Origin: Asparagopsis taxiformis
Taxonomy: Eukaryota > Rhodophyta > Florideophyceae > Bonnemaisoniales > Bonnemaisoniaceae
NCBI GenBank assembly: GCA_030407315.1
Contig: JALQPE010002488.1
Location: 1 to 36,252, forward strand
DNA: 36,252 nt
Direction of reading: 5' to 3'
Made by a program: the position numbers and the translations under genes. Shown piece by piece: positions 1-10,381 of this stretch. Numbering within the stretch: the stretch's first letter is position 1; each line of letters begins with the position of its first letter. The notes below the pieces were generated by a model. It had not been told where the DNA came from and did not search any database. It saw only the letters and a program-made list of their open reading frames with translations.

Positions 1-430
1 CCTAATCCCCTAATCCCCTAATCCCCTAATCCCCTAATCCCCTAATCCCCTAATCCCCTAATCCCCTATCCCCTAATCCCCTAATCCCCTAATCCCCTAA
101 TCCCCTAAATCCCTAAAACCCCTAAAAATCCCCTAAATCCCCTAATCCCCTAATCCTAAATCCCCTAAATCCCTAATCCCCTAATCCCCTAATCCCCTAA
201 TCCCCTCCAATCCCCTAAAAAATCCCCTAAATCCCCTAATCCCCTAATCCCCTAATCCCCTAATCCCCTAATCCCCTAATCCCCTAATCCCCTAAATCCC
301 CTAACCCTAATCCCTAAATCCCCTAAAAATCCCTAATCCCTAATCCCCTAATCCCCTAAAATCCCTAATCCCTAAAATCCCCTAATCCCCTAAATCCTAA
401 TCCCCAAAATCCCTAATCCCCTAATCCCCT
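1..430. repeat. Terminal telomeric repeat array, unit CCCCTAAT
   Basis: The left edge is an almost uninterrupted run of the 8-base unit CCCCTAAT, which reads ATTAGGGG on the minus strand, with the minus-strand 3' end pointing off the window. This is the orientation of a left chromosome end. The first 110 bases are nearly perfect. From about 110 to 430 many variant units occur (CCCTAAAT, CCCCTAAAAAT, CCCTAACCC), as in older telomere-proximal repeats or noisy consensus. The array ends abruptly in retroelement sequence at about 431. Confidence 0.95.
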
Positions 431-700
431 AAACCAGACAAAGAGATGGTATTTACCGCTTTCCATCCCTTGCTCAAATATTATTTGAGTAGATGGATTG
501 CCAAATCCCCACTTCGACCCCTACTCATCACAAAAAGGCTGAACAAATTCAGCAACCGCCAAATTGTCCTTCTTGAATCATATCCACCGATGATTGTGTT
601 CAAAGACTTTGAGAAGATTGGAAAAAGTCTCATATCAGCGAAGCAGCATTGGAAATACAAATGCATACGTGAAAGAGACCAGAATGCACAGGAAGAATGA
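431..700 (+). pseudogene. RT C-terminal fragment of PLE copy 0
   Basis: The frame is open from the truncation point (KPDKEMVFTAFHPLLKYY...) to the natural stop after DQNAQEE. It covers roughly the last 90 residues of the RT protein, the region beyond the thumb. No catalytic motif is present, so it cannot encode an active polymerase. The C-terminus ends without any GIY-YIG endonuclease motif. That is direct evidence, repeated in the other copies, that this is an endonuclease-lacking PLE. Confidence 0.85.
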
Positions 701-1108
701 TGAGAGCGTGGAAACCCTTGCACAAAAAAAATTAGCGAGGAAAAAGTAGTGCGGAATTACGAACTACACATACAAAACACACGGTGAGAGAAGATATTGG
801 AAGCTGATGATCTCAGGATGGATAGTTTCACTCCAAACTACCAATGGCAGTGCTTGATCGAAAAGCCGTTGCCCTGAGAAAATCGCCAAAATTCATCTCC
901 TGAAAACCAGTTACAACTCGAATGGCCACAGCAATGTTCACAAAACGGTTTCTGGAAATTCTGGAAAATTGTGAAAGACCATCTAGGGCTGAATTCACCG
1001 CCGCCGCCGCACTGAATATGTACAGTGTACATCGATGCCCTCGAATTGCCAATTCGAGACCACAAGTCAGAATATAAGAGTAGCATAGGAAAAGTAGTTT
1101 CCTCCTCA

Positions 1109-1160
1109 GAGGTAAGAGCTGATGAAGCCATTGTAAATGGCGAAACGTTCTCTTCACTCT
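1109..1160 (+). ncRNA. Type I hammerhead ribozyme, PLE copy 0
   Basis: The conserved core CTGATGA (1119-1125) and GAAAC (1142-1146) flank helix II (GCCATT/AATGGC, loop GTA). Helix I pairs GAGGTAAGAG (1109-1118) with CTCTTCACTC (1150-1159), with 8 of 10 positions paired and a 2x2 internal loop. Cleavage is expected after the GTT at 1147-1149. Helix III is only the self-complementary ACGT, which has no room for a loop, so activity probably needs two molecules paired there. Small PLE-associated hammerheads that cleave as dimers are known. One extra unpaired A sits between CTGATGA and helix II. Confidence 0.85.
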
Positions 1161-1299
1161 AGACTGGGCGATCAGACTACTCTTTAGCGAAAACAACGCT
1201 CTTCACTGCGAATAACGGTCACCGCGCGCTCAGCACCCAGGTCGAGCAATCGGCTTTCACTAACAATCCCCTATCAGGACTACTTTTGTCAGACGCCAG

Positions 1300-2298
1300 A
1301 TGCCGCCACGACCCGAAAAACGCAGACGCAGTTCCGGGAATTCAAGCAACCAAATTATGCAGACCCCGAACAACCCGAATGTCAACATACCAGACTGGGT
1401 AAATAACCTAGTACAAACATGGCTCCAGGAAATTGGTAACCTACAGCGCTCTATCATCAACAAGGAGAACGCTATCGCAAGACTGGAAGAACATCTATCG
1501 GAAAATACTGTCCCCGCTAGCCTCAAGATAAATGTGGTTGTCAAGGTCACAGAGGAAAGGCAGGAAAATATGGACAATATTATGCGAGCAGCAAAGGAGA
1601 CATTTCACACAACAATACTCCATGCACTCAAAGACATTCGTAGCGAGGAACTCAAGAAGCTCAAAGAAGATGCTGCAGCCAAAGTCAATCAGTGGAGACA
1701 AGAAATGCACACAACTATTGTACAAATGCAACAGGAAAAAATTATTGACGACTCCGAACAACCTGTTGCTCTGGCAATCGTCTACTTTGACAGCTTCAAG
1801 AAATTGAGAACCGAGCAGGAAAAAAGGTTCCGTACAGCTGACTTTCATAACAGGAAGAAGGCACTCAAAGGAAAGAAGAAAAATTGCAGAAGCAACAAGA
1901 ACAGGCCCTGCACAAACCCTAACGGATCCAGCCATCGATACCTTGCAGAAGCAAGTGACAAATCTTACTGCACAGGTAAAAAAGCTAAAAAAACCAAACG
2001 GCCATGTCGGATGGAAGAAGGAACAACTTCACCGGCAGCGGCCAAAGCAAGAAACCCAAGGCAAGAATCAAACGCAAACCTCAGCGAAGAAAGGACGAAC
2101 GAAAAAAATTATTTTGCACAAGGAAAACAACAGCGAACTAGGAAGCGGGAGCGGAAGCGGAAACCGAAAACACCCTTCCCGTTCCAAGCATACAACAGGC
2201 CATCGGGATCAAACCAGAAAGGTTCTCGCCCGAAGCAAATTACGCCCTACGCCTCGGTCACAAATTTGCGATTACCAATCGTCTCAAACCAAAATTAG
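1300..2298 (+). pseudogene. PLE ORF1 (coiled-coil, basic C-terminus), copy 1, frameshifted
   Basis: The ORF starts at ATG 1300 (MPPRPEKRRRSSGNSSNQ) and reads the ORF1 frame for about 190 residues. A missing A near 1868 (CAAAGGAAAG where other copies have CAAAAGGAAAG) moves it into the -1 frame, which is the frame that leads to RT. The protein is hydrophilic and rich in Lys, Glu and Gln, with heptad-like helices around residues 40-130, and shows no enzymatic motif. PLE ORF1-type proteins are poorly understood; an RNA-binding or multimerising role is an inference from composition. Confidence 0.7.
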
Positions 2299-3928
2299 CA
2301 GGACGTCATCTCGCAAATACACAGTACCTTACGGTACCACTTTGACTCCCTATCCACAACAGAAAACACCAACTGGGATACCTGGAAAAAATTTATGCTC
2401 CAGGAACTGGACAAAAATAAGAGAGCCGAGAACATCGAGTCTCGTCTACAAAGTTCAGAAAGGAATCAAAGATTTAAAATCAATGGATGTGGTGATCAAA
2501 CAAGCGGACAAGAACTTTGGAATTGTTGCAATAAGAGGAGATTACTACAACAGCCTCCTATCTTCAAACTTGAGCACAACTTCATTCAGGAAAGTCAGCA
2601 TATTTCCCCACAGCCAAATTCTTCACAGGTTGAAGAATATTCTGAATAGTACTTGGGATATACAACTATGGCGAAAAAACAAATGGCTGACACACGCTGA
2701 ACAAGCGAAAGACCCCTCACCATTTTATATAATCCCCAAGCTGCACAAACCAACGCTCGGAACACGCCCTATAACGGCACAACATTCTTATATGTTGGCA
2801 CCATTGAGCAAGGCACTCGCAGAAGTACTACAGAACGAAGTCGAGAAATTCTCGGAAATTGCTAGAGATTCGAGACAAATCATACAACAAATAGAAGACT
2901 TCAGAGAAGACAATGAATTTGTCTTCGTCACATACGATGTCGAACAGCTATATCCAAGCATAGACATCAGAGACGCGATAAGAACATTACGGAGAAACCT
3001 TATCTGTATGCGCAGTTCCAACAATTTCTGGACCAAGATACTACAGCTTATAATGTTCAATAATTACGTCAGTGCTAACAACAGCATCTACGTACAGATA
3101 ACAGGCACAGCCACCGGAACACAAGTGGCTCCACCGTTCGCGAACCTCTACTTGTATTACAAATTCAAAGAGGTATTGTCACATCCAGACATCCTATTTC
3201 AAAGCCGTTTTCATAGATGATGGCTTCTTGATCACGACGACAAAGGAAATTGGAGAAAAAATTATAGGAGAGCTCAACAGAGCATCCTCTCTCCGCCTCA
3301 CTCATAATATTTGTGAGTATAACGCACGGTACCTGGACATCGAAATCTACAAAGGATTCCGATACAAACTGGAGAAAAAATTAGACACAAAGGTTTTCTT
3401 CAAACCTACAAACCGGTTCCTCTATCTGCCGTTCAACAGCGGTCACCCTATCCAGCACAAAACTGCAATAATTAAGGGAGAGGCAATCCGGTGTATGAGA
3501 AACAGTTCAAGTAAGTCGGAGAGTGGCTGGCAGCGATGAATATCATTTTCAAAGGCCTCCGCGCAAGAGGATATCCCGCTGCAATAATCCAGCGCCACTG
3601 GAAAAATATCAAATATGATGACCGACAGAAATACATCTATGAACAGCGAGTGTCGAAGAAACCAGACAAAGAGATGGTATTTACCGCTTTCCATCCCTTG
3701 CTCAAATATTATTTGAGTAGATGGATTGCCAATACCCACTTCGACCCCTACTCATCACAAAAAAGGCTGAACAAATTCAGCAACCGCCAAATTGTCCTTC
3801 TTGAATCATATCCACCGATGATTGTGTTCAAAGACTTTGAGAAGATTGGAAAAAGTCTCATATCAGCGAAGCAGCATTGGAAATACAAATGCATACGTGA
3901 AAGAGACCAAAATGCACAGGAAGAATAA
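1995..3928 (+). pseudogene. PLE reverse transcriptase, copy 1, frameshifted
   Basis: The RT core is open from about 2395 to 3210 and carries KQADKNFGIV, PSPFYIIPKLHKP, the motif A segment VTYDVEQLYPSID and GTATGTQVAPPFANLYL. An extra C in the run before the catalytic FIDD motif (about 3210) gives SRFHR-stop, so the second catalytic aspartate pair lies in another frame. The thumb and C-terminus follow at 3228-3539 and 3536-3928, interrupted by a small duplication-like insertion (GTCGGAGAGTGG) near 3520. No endonuclease domain follows. The motifs and order are those of Penelope-like RTs. Confidence 0.85.
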
Positions 3929-4336
3929 TGAGAGCGTGGAAACCCTTGCACAAAAAAAATTAGCGAGGAAAAAGTAGTGCGGAATTACGAACTACACATA
4001 CAAAACACACGGTGAGAGGAAGATATTGGAAGCTGATGATCTCAGGATGGATAGTTTCACTCCAAACTACCAATGGCAGTGCTTGATCGAAAAGCCGTTG
4101 CCCTGAGAAAATTGCCCAAAATTCATCTCCTGAAAACCAGTTACAACTCGAATGGCCACAGCAATGTTCACAAACGGTTTCTGGAAATTCTGGAAAATTT
4201 GTGAAAGACCATCTAGGGCTGAATTCACCGCCGCCGCCGCACTGAATATGTACAGTGTACATCGATGCCCTCGAATTGCCAATTCGAGACCACAAGTCAG
4301 AATATAAGAGTAGCATAGGAAAAGTTTTCCTCCTCA

Positions 4337-4388
4337 GAGGTAAGAGCTGATGAAGCCATTGTAAATGGCGAAACGTTCTCTTCACTCT
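4337..4388 (+). ncRNA. Type I hammerhead ribozyme, PLE copy 1
   Basis: The core and helices are the same as in the other copies: CTGATGA 4347-4353, GAAAC 4370-4374, predicted cleavage after 4377. The sequence just upstream lacks the AGTAG seen before TTTCC in other copies, but the ribozyme itself is unchanged. Confidence 0.85.
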
Positions 4389-4528
4389 AGACTGGGCGAT
4401 CAGACTACTCTTTAGCGAAAACAACGCTCTTCACTGCGAATAACGGTCACCGCGCGCTCAGCACCCAGGTCGAGCAATCGGCTTTCACTAACAATCCCCT
4501 ATTCAGGACTACTTTTGTCAGACGCCAG

Positions 4529-5370
4529 ATGCCGCCACGACCCGAAAAACGCAGACGCAGTTCCGGGAATTCAAGCAACCAAATTATGCAGACCCCGAAC
4601 AACCCGAATGTCAACATACCAGACTGGGTAAATAACCTAGTACAAACATGGCTCCAGGAAATTGGTAACCTACAGCGCTCTATCATCAACAAGGAGAACG
4701 CTATCGCAAGACTGGAAGAACATCTATCGGAAAATACTGTCCCCGCTAGCCTCAAGATAAATGTGGTTGTCAAGGTCACAGAGGAAAGGCAGGAAATATG
4801 GACAATATTATGCGAGCAGCAAAGGAGACATTTCACACAACAATACTCCATGCACTCAAAGACATTCGTAGCGAGGAACTCAAGAAGCTCAAAGAAGATG
4901 CTGCAGCCAAAGTCAATCAGTGGAGACAAGAAATGCACACAACTATTGTACAAATGCAACAGGAAAAAATTATTGACGACTCCGAACAACCTGTTGCTCT
5001 GGCAATCGTCTACTTTGACAGCTTCAAGAAATTGAGAACCGAGCAGGAAAAAAGGTTCCGTACAGCTGACTTTCATAACAGGAAGAAGGCACTCAAAAGG
5101 AAAGAAGAAAAATTGCAGAAGCAACAAGAACAGGCCCTGCACACAACCCTAACGGATCCAGCCATCGATACCTTGCAGAAGCAAGTGACAAATCTTACTG
5201 CACAGGTAAAAAAGCTAAAAAACCAAACGGCCATGTCGGATGGAAGAAGGAACAACTTCACCGGCAGCGGCAAAGCAAGAAAACCCAAGGCAAGAATCAA
5301 ACGCAAACCTCAGCGAAGAAAGGACGAACGAAAAAAATTATTTTGCACAAGGAAAACAACAGCGAACTAG
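4529..5370 (+). pseudogene. PLE ORF1, copy 2, frameshifted
   Basis: ORF1 starts at ATG 4529 and loses frame near 4795, where GGAAATATGG has one A fewer than other copies. The original frame resumes as the ORF at 4798-5370. A one-base deletion in the GGCAAAGC segment (others GGCCAAAGC) then diverts the C-terminus into a Lys/Arg-rich frame that ends at TAG 5368. Both slippery A-runs (5208-5223) are intact and in the correct register here. Confidence 0.7.
5208..5223 (+). promoter_or_regulatory. Candidate -1 ribosomal frameshift site, PLE copy 2
   Basis: Two tandem slippery heptamers lie in the ORF1 frame: A AAA AAG (5208-5214) and A AAA AAC (5217-5223), separated by CT. Each fits the X XXY YYZ rule in the ORF1 register. 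A one-base slip back enters the frame that runs on into RT. Function is inferred. Confidence 0.5.
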
Positions 5371-7152
5371 GAAGCGGGAGCGGAAGCGAAACCGAAAACA
5401 CCCTTCCCGTTCCAAGCATACAACAGGCCAATCGGGATCAAACCAGAAAGGTTCTCGCCCGAAGCAAAATTAGTCCTACGCCTCGGTCACAAATTTGCGA
5501 TTACCAATCGTCTCAAACCAAAATTAGCAGACGTCATCTCGCAAATACACAGTACCTTACGGTACCACTTTGACTCCCTATCCACAACAGAAAACACCCA
5601 ACTGGGATACCTGGAAAAAATTTATGCTCCAGGAACTGGACAAAATAAGAGAGCCGAGAACATCGAGTCTCGTCTACAAAGTTCAGAAAGGAATCAAAGA
5701 TTTAAAATCAATGGATGTGGTGATCAAACAAGCGGACAAGAACTTTGGAATTGTTGCAATAAGAGGAGATTACTACAACAGCCTCCTATCTTCAAACTTG
5801 AGCACAACTTCATTCAGGAAAGTCAGCATATTTCCCCACAGCCAAATTCTTCACAGGTTGAAGAATATTCTAAATAGTACTTGGGATATACAACTATGGC
5901 GAAAAAAACAAATGGCTGACACACGCTGAACAAGCGAAAGACCCCTCACCATTTTATATAATCCCCAAGCTGCACAAACCAACGCTCGGAACACGCCCTA
6001 TAACGGCACAACATTCGTATATGTTGGCACCATTAAGCAAGGCACTCGCAGAAGTACTACAGAACGAAGTCGAGAAATTCTCGGAAATTGCTAGAGATTC
6101 GAGACAAATCATACAACAAATAGAAGACTTCAGAGAAGACAATGAATTTGTCTTCGTCACATACGATGTCGAACAGCTATATCCAAGCATAGACATCAGA
6201 GACGCAATAAGAACATTACGGAGAAACCTTATCTGTATGCGCAGTTCCAACAATTTTTGGACCAAGATACTACAGCTTATAATGTTCAATAATTACGTCA
6301 GTGCTAACAACAGCATCTACGTACAGATAACAGGCACAGCCACCGGAACACAAGTGGCTCCGCCGTTCGCGAACCTCTACTTGTATTACAAATTCAAAGA
6401 GGTATTGTCACATCCAGACATCCTATTTCAAAGCCGTTTATAGATGATGGCTTCTTGATCACGACGACAAAGGAAATTGGAGAAAAAATTATAGGAGAGC
6501 TCAACAGAGCATCCTCTCTCCGCCTCACTCATAATATTTGTGAGTATAACGCACGGTACCTGGACATCGAAATCTACAAAGGATTCCGATACAAACTGGA
6601 GAAAAAATTAGACACAAAGGGTTTCTTCAAACCTACAAACCGGTTCCTCTATCTGCCGTTCAACAGCGGTCACCCTATCCAGCACAAAACTGCAATAATT
6701 AAGGGAGAGGCAATCCGGTGTATGAGAAACAGTTCAAGTAAGTCGGAGTGGCTGGCAGCGATGAATATCATTTTCAAAGGCCTCCGCGCAAGAGGATATC
6801 CCGCTGCAATAATCCAGCGCCACTGGAAAAATATCAAATATGATGACCGACAGAAATACATCTATGAACAGCGAGTGTCGAAGAAACCAGACAAAGAGAT
6901 GGTATTTACCGCTTTCCATCCCTTGCTCAAATATTATTTGAGTAGATGGATTGCGAAATACCCACTTCGACCCCTACTCATCACAAAAAGCTGAACAAAT
7001 TCAGCAACCGCCAAATTGTCCTTCTTGAATCATATCCACCGATGATTGTGTTCAAAGACTTTGAGAAGATTGGAAAAAGTCTCATATCAGCGAAGCAGCA
7101 TTGGAAATACAAATGCATACGTGAAAGAGACCAAAATGCACAGGAAGAATGA
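5224..7152 (+). pseudogene. PLE reverse transcriptase, copy 2, frameshifted
   Basis: The RT is spread over the ORFs at 5570-5929, 6021-6443, 6455-6994 and 6946-7152. An extra A near 5907 (GCGAAAAAAACAAATGG) breaks it between the N-terminal region and the palm. A T missing from the run before FIDD (near 6440) yields SRL-stop, and an A missing from AAAAAGCTGAAC breaks the C-terminus. All RT motifs are recognisable in sequence, and no GIY-YIG domain follows. Confidence 0.85.
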
Positions 7153-7561
7153 TGAGAGCGTGGAAACCCTTGCACAAAAAAAATTAGCGAGGAAAAAGTA
7201 GTGCGGAATACGAACTACACATACAAAACACACGGTGAGAGGAAGATATTGGAAGCTGATGATCTCAGGATGGATAGTTTCACTCCAAACTACCAATGGC
7301 AGTGCTTGATCGAAAAGCCGTTGCCCTGAGAAAATTGCCCAAAATTCATCTCCTGAAAACCAGTTACAACTCGAATGGCCACAGCAATGTTCACAAACGG
7401 TTTCTGGAAATTCTGGAAAATTTGTGAAAGACCATCTAGGGCTGAATTCACCGCCGCCGCCGCACTGAATATGTACAGTGTACATCGATGCCCTCGAATT
7501 GCCAATTCGAGACCACAAGTCAGAATATAAGAGTAGCATAGGAAAAGTAGTTTCCTCCTCA

Positions 7562-7613
7562 GAGGTAAGAGCTGATGAAGCCATTGTAAATGGCGAAACG
7601 TTCTCTTCACTCT
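7562..7613 (+). ncRNA. Type I hammerhead ribozyme, PLE copy 2
   Basis: CTGATGA lies at 7572-7578, helix II at 7580-7594, GAAAC at 7595-7599, with predicted cleavage after 7602. The sequence is identical to the other copies, including the palindromic ACGT helix III. Confidence 0.85.
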
Positions 7614-7753
7614 AGACTGGGCGATCAGACTACTCTTTAGCGAAAACAACGCTCTTCACTGCGAATAACGGTCACCGCGCGCTCAGCACCCAGGTCGAGC
7701 AATCGGCTTTCACTAACAATCCCCTATTCAGGACTACTTTTGTCAGACGCCAG

Positions 7754-8443
7754 ATGCCGCCACGACCCGAAAAACGCAGACGCAGTTCCGGGAATTCAAG
7801 CAACCAAATTATGCAGACCCCGAACAACCCGAATGTCAACATACCAGACTGGGTAAATAACCTAGTACAAACATGGCTCCAGGAAATTGGTAACCTACAG
7901 CGCTCTATCATCAACAAGGAGAACGCTATCGCAAGACTGGGAAGAACATCTATCGAAAATACTGTCCCCGCTAGCCTCAAGATAAATGTGGTTGTCAAGG
8001 TCACAGAGGAAAGGCAGGAAAATATGGACAATATTATGCGAGCAGCAAAGGAGACATTTCACACAACAATACTCCATGCACTCAAAGACATTCGTAGCGA
8101 GGAACTCAAGAAGCTCAAAGAAGATGCTGCAGCCAAAGTCAATCAGTGGAGACAAGAAATGCACACAACTATTGTACAAATGCAACAGGAAAAAATTATT
8201 GACGACTCCGAACAACCTGTTGCTCTGGCAATCGTCTACTTTGACAGCTTCAAGAAATTGAGAACCGAGCAGGAAAAAAGGTTCCGTACAGCTGACTTTC
8301 ATAACAGGAAGAAGGCACTCAAAAGGAAAGAAGAAAAATTGCAGAAGCAACAAGAACAGGCCCTGCACACAACCCTAACGGATCCAGCCATCGATACCTT
8401 GCAGAAGCAAGTGACAAATCTTACTGCACAGGTAAAAAGCTAA
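7754..8443 (+). pseudogene. PLE ORF1, copy 3, prematurely ended
   Basis: The ORF starts at ATG 7754 (MPPRPEKRRR). A G insertion near 7940 and a compensating deletion near 7955 change EEHLSEN to GRTSIEN. The rest follows the ORF1 frame until the first A-run (GGTAAAAAGC, one A short), where the frame ends at TAA after TAQVKS. About 85 C-terminal residues of the copy 4 protein are lost. Confidence 0.7.
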
Positions 8444-8448
8444 AAAAC

Positions 8449-10381
8449 CAAACGGCCATGTCGGATGGAAGAAGGAACAACTTCACCGGCAGCGGCCAAA
8501 GCAAGAAAACCCAAGGCAAGAATCAAACGCAAACCTCAGCGAAGAAAGGACGAACGAAAAAAATTATTTTGCACAAGGAAAACAACAGCGAACAGGAAGC
8601 GGGAGCGGAAGCGTAAACCGAAAACACCCTTCCCGTTCCAAGCATACAACAGGCCAATCGGGATCAAACCAGAAAGGTTCTCGCCCGAAGCAAAATTAGT
8701 CCTACGCCTCGGTCACAAATTTGCGATTACCAATCGTCTCAAACCAAAATTAGCAGACGTCATCTCGCAAATACACAGTACCTTACGGTACCACTTTGAC
8801 TCCCTATCCACAACAGAAAACACCAACTGGGATACCTGGAAAAAATTTATGCTCCAGGAACTGGACAAAATAAGAGAGCCGAGAACATCGAGTCTCGTCT
8901 ACAAAGTTCAGAAAGGAATCAAAGATTTAAAATCAATGGATGTGGTGATCAAACAAGCGGACAAGAACTTTGGAATTGTTGCAATAAGAGGAGATTACTA
9001 CAACAGCCTCCTATCTTCAAACTTGAGCACAACTTCATTCAGGAAAGTCAGCATATTTCCCCACAGCCAAATTCTTCACAGGTTGAAGAATATTCTAAAT
9101 AGTACTTGGGATATACAACTATGGCGAAAAAAACAAATGGCTGACACACGCTGAACAAGCGAAAGACCCCTCACCATTTTATATAATCCCCAAGCTGCAC
9201 AAACCAACGCTCGGAACACGCCCTATAACGGCACAACATTCGTATATGTTGGCACCATTAAGCAAGGCACTCGCAGAAGTACTACAGAACGAAGTCGAGA
9301 AATTCTCGGAAATTGCTAGAGATTCGAGACAAATCATACAACAAATAGAAGACTTCAGAGAAGACAATGAATTTGTCTTCGTCACATACGATGTCGAACA
9401 GCTATATCCAAGCATAGACATCAGAGACGCGATAAGAACATTACGGAGAAACCTTATCTGTATGCGCAGTTCCAACAATTTCTGGACCAAGATACTACAG
9501 CTTATAATGTTCAATAATTACGTCAGTGCTAACAACAGCATCTACGTACAGATAACAGGCACAGCCACCGGAACACAAGTGGCTCCGCCGTTCGCGAACC
9601 TCTACTTGTATTACAAATTCAAAGAGGTATTGTCACATCCAGACATCCTATTTCAAAGCCGTTTATAGATGATGGCTTCTTGATCACGACGACAAAGGAA
9701 ATTGGAGAAAAAATTATAGGAGAGCTCAACAGAGCATCCTCTCTCCGCCTCACTCATAATATTTGTGAGTATAACGCACGGTACCTGGACATCGAAATCT
9801 ACAAAGGATTCCGATACAAACTGGAGAAAAATTAGACACAAAGGTGTTCTTCAAACCTACAAACCGGTTCCTCTATCTGCCGTTCAACAGCGGTCACCCT
9901 ATCCAGCACAAAACTGCAATAATTAAGGGAGAGGCAATCCGGTGTATGAGAAACAGTTCAAGTAAGTCAGAGTGGCTGGCAGCGATGAATATCATTTTCA
10001 AAGGCCTCCGCGCAAGAGGATATCCCGCTGCAATAATCCAGCGCCACTGGAAAAATATCAAATATGATGACCGACAGAAATACATCTATGAACAGCGAGT
10101 GTCGAAGAAACCAGACAAAGAGATGGTATTTACCGCTTTCCATCCCTTGCTCAAATATTATTTGAGTAGATGGATGCGAAATACCCACTTCGACTTCGAC
10201 CCCTACTCATCACAAAAAGCTGAACAAATTCAGCAACCGCCAAATTGTCCTTCTTGAATCATATCCACCGATGATTGTGTTCAAAGACTTTGAGAAGATT
10301 GGAAAAAGTCTCATATCAGCGAAGCAGCATTGGAAATACAAATGCATACGTGAAAGAGACCAGAATGCACAGGAAGAATAA
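8449..10381 (+). pseudogene. PLE reverse transcriptase, copy 3, frameshifted
   Basis: The N-terminal part is the longest in the array without a break: the ORF 8465-9154 joins the basic overlap region to KQADKNFGIV and onward. It breaks at an extra A near 9131. The palm continues to 9668, where the same T deletion as in copy 2 destroys the FIDD frame. A further break lies in the AAAAATTAGAC run near 9833. The ORF at 9844-10257 covers the thumb and ends early after the six-base repeat. Confidence 0.85.

Larger units (their letters stand above)
431..1274 (+). mobile_element. Penelope-like element, copy 0 (5'-truncated, most distal)
   Basis: This segment matches the last 840 bases of the downstream copies (431 corresponds to 3659 in copy 1). 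It holds only the C-terminal end of the RT, the 3' non-coding region with hairpins and hammerhead, and the 3' junction CAATCCCCTAT. Its left edge joins telomere repeats directly at CCCCTAAACC. A 5'-truncated copy nearest the telomere is what incomplete reverse transcription at a chromosome end, followed by telomerase capping, would leave. It could also be an end eroded and then healed. Confidence 0.9.
1275..4503 (+). mobile_element. Penelope-like element, copy 1 (full length)
   Basis: This is a 3.23 kb unit that begins at CAGGACTAC just after the single telomere repeat that ends copy 0. It contains ORF1, the RT region, hairpins and a hammerhead, and ends with CAATCCCCTAT. The 5' leader before the ORF1 ATG is only 25 bases. 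Compared with the other copies it carries single-base indels in A- and T-runs that break both ORFs. Diagnostic bases (ATTCTTATATG, GCTCCACCG) group it with copy 4. Confidence 0.92.
4504..7728 (+). mobile_element. Penelope-like element, copy 2 (full length)
   Basis: This is a 3,225-base unit bounded on both sides by the junction CAATCCCCTATT / CAGGACTAC. It shares with copy 3 the variants ATTCGTATATG, ATTAAGCAAGG and GCTCCGCCG and a one-base deletion just before the catalytic FIDD codons. Confidence 0.92.

Noticed and set aside
3748..5306. Long minus-strand ORFs repeated in each PLE copy (for example 154 and 231 codons)
   Set aside because: They are antisense shadows of ORF1, the 3' region and RT. 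They recur only because the element recurs, and they show no domain.
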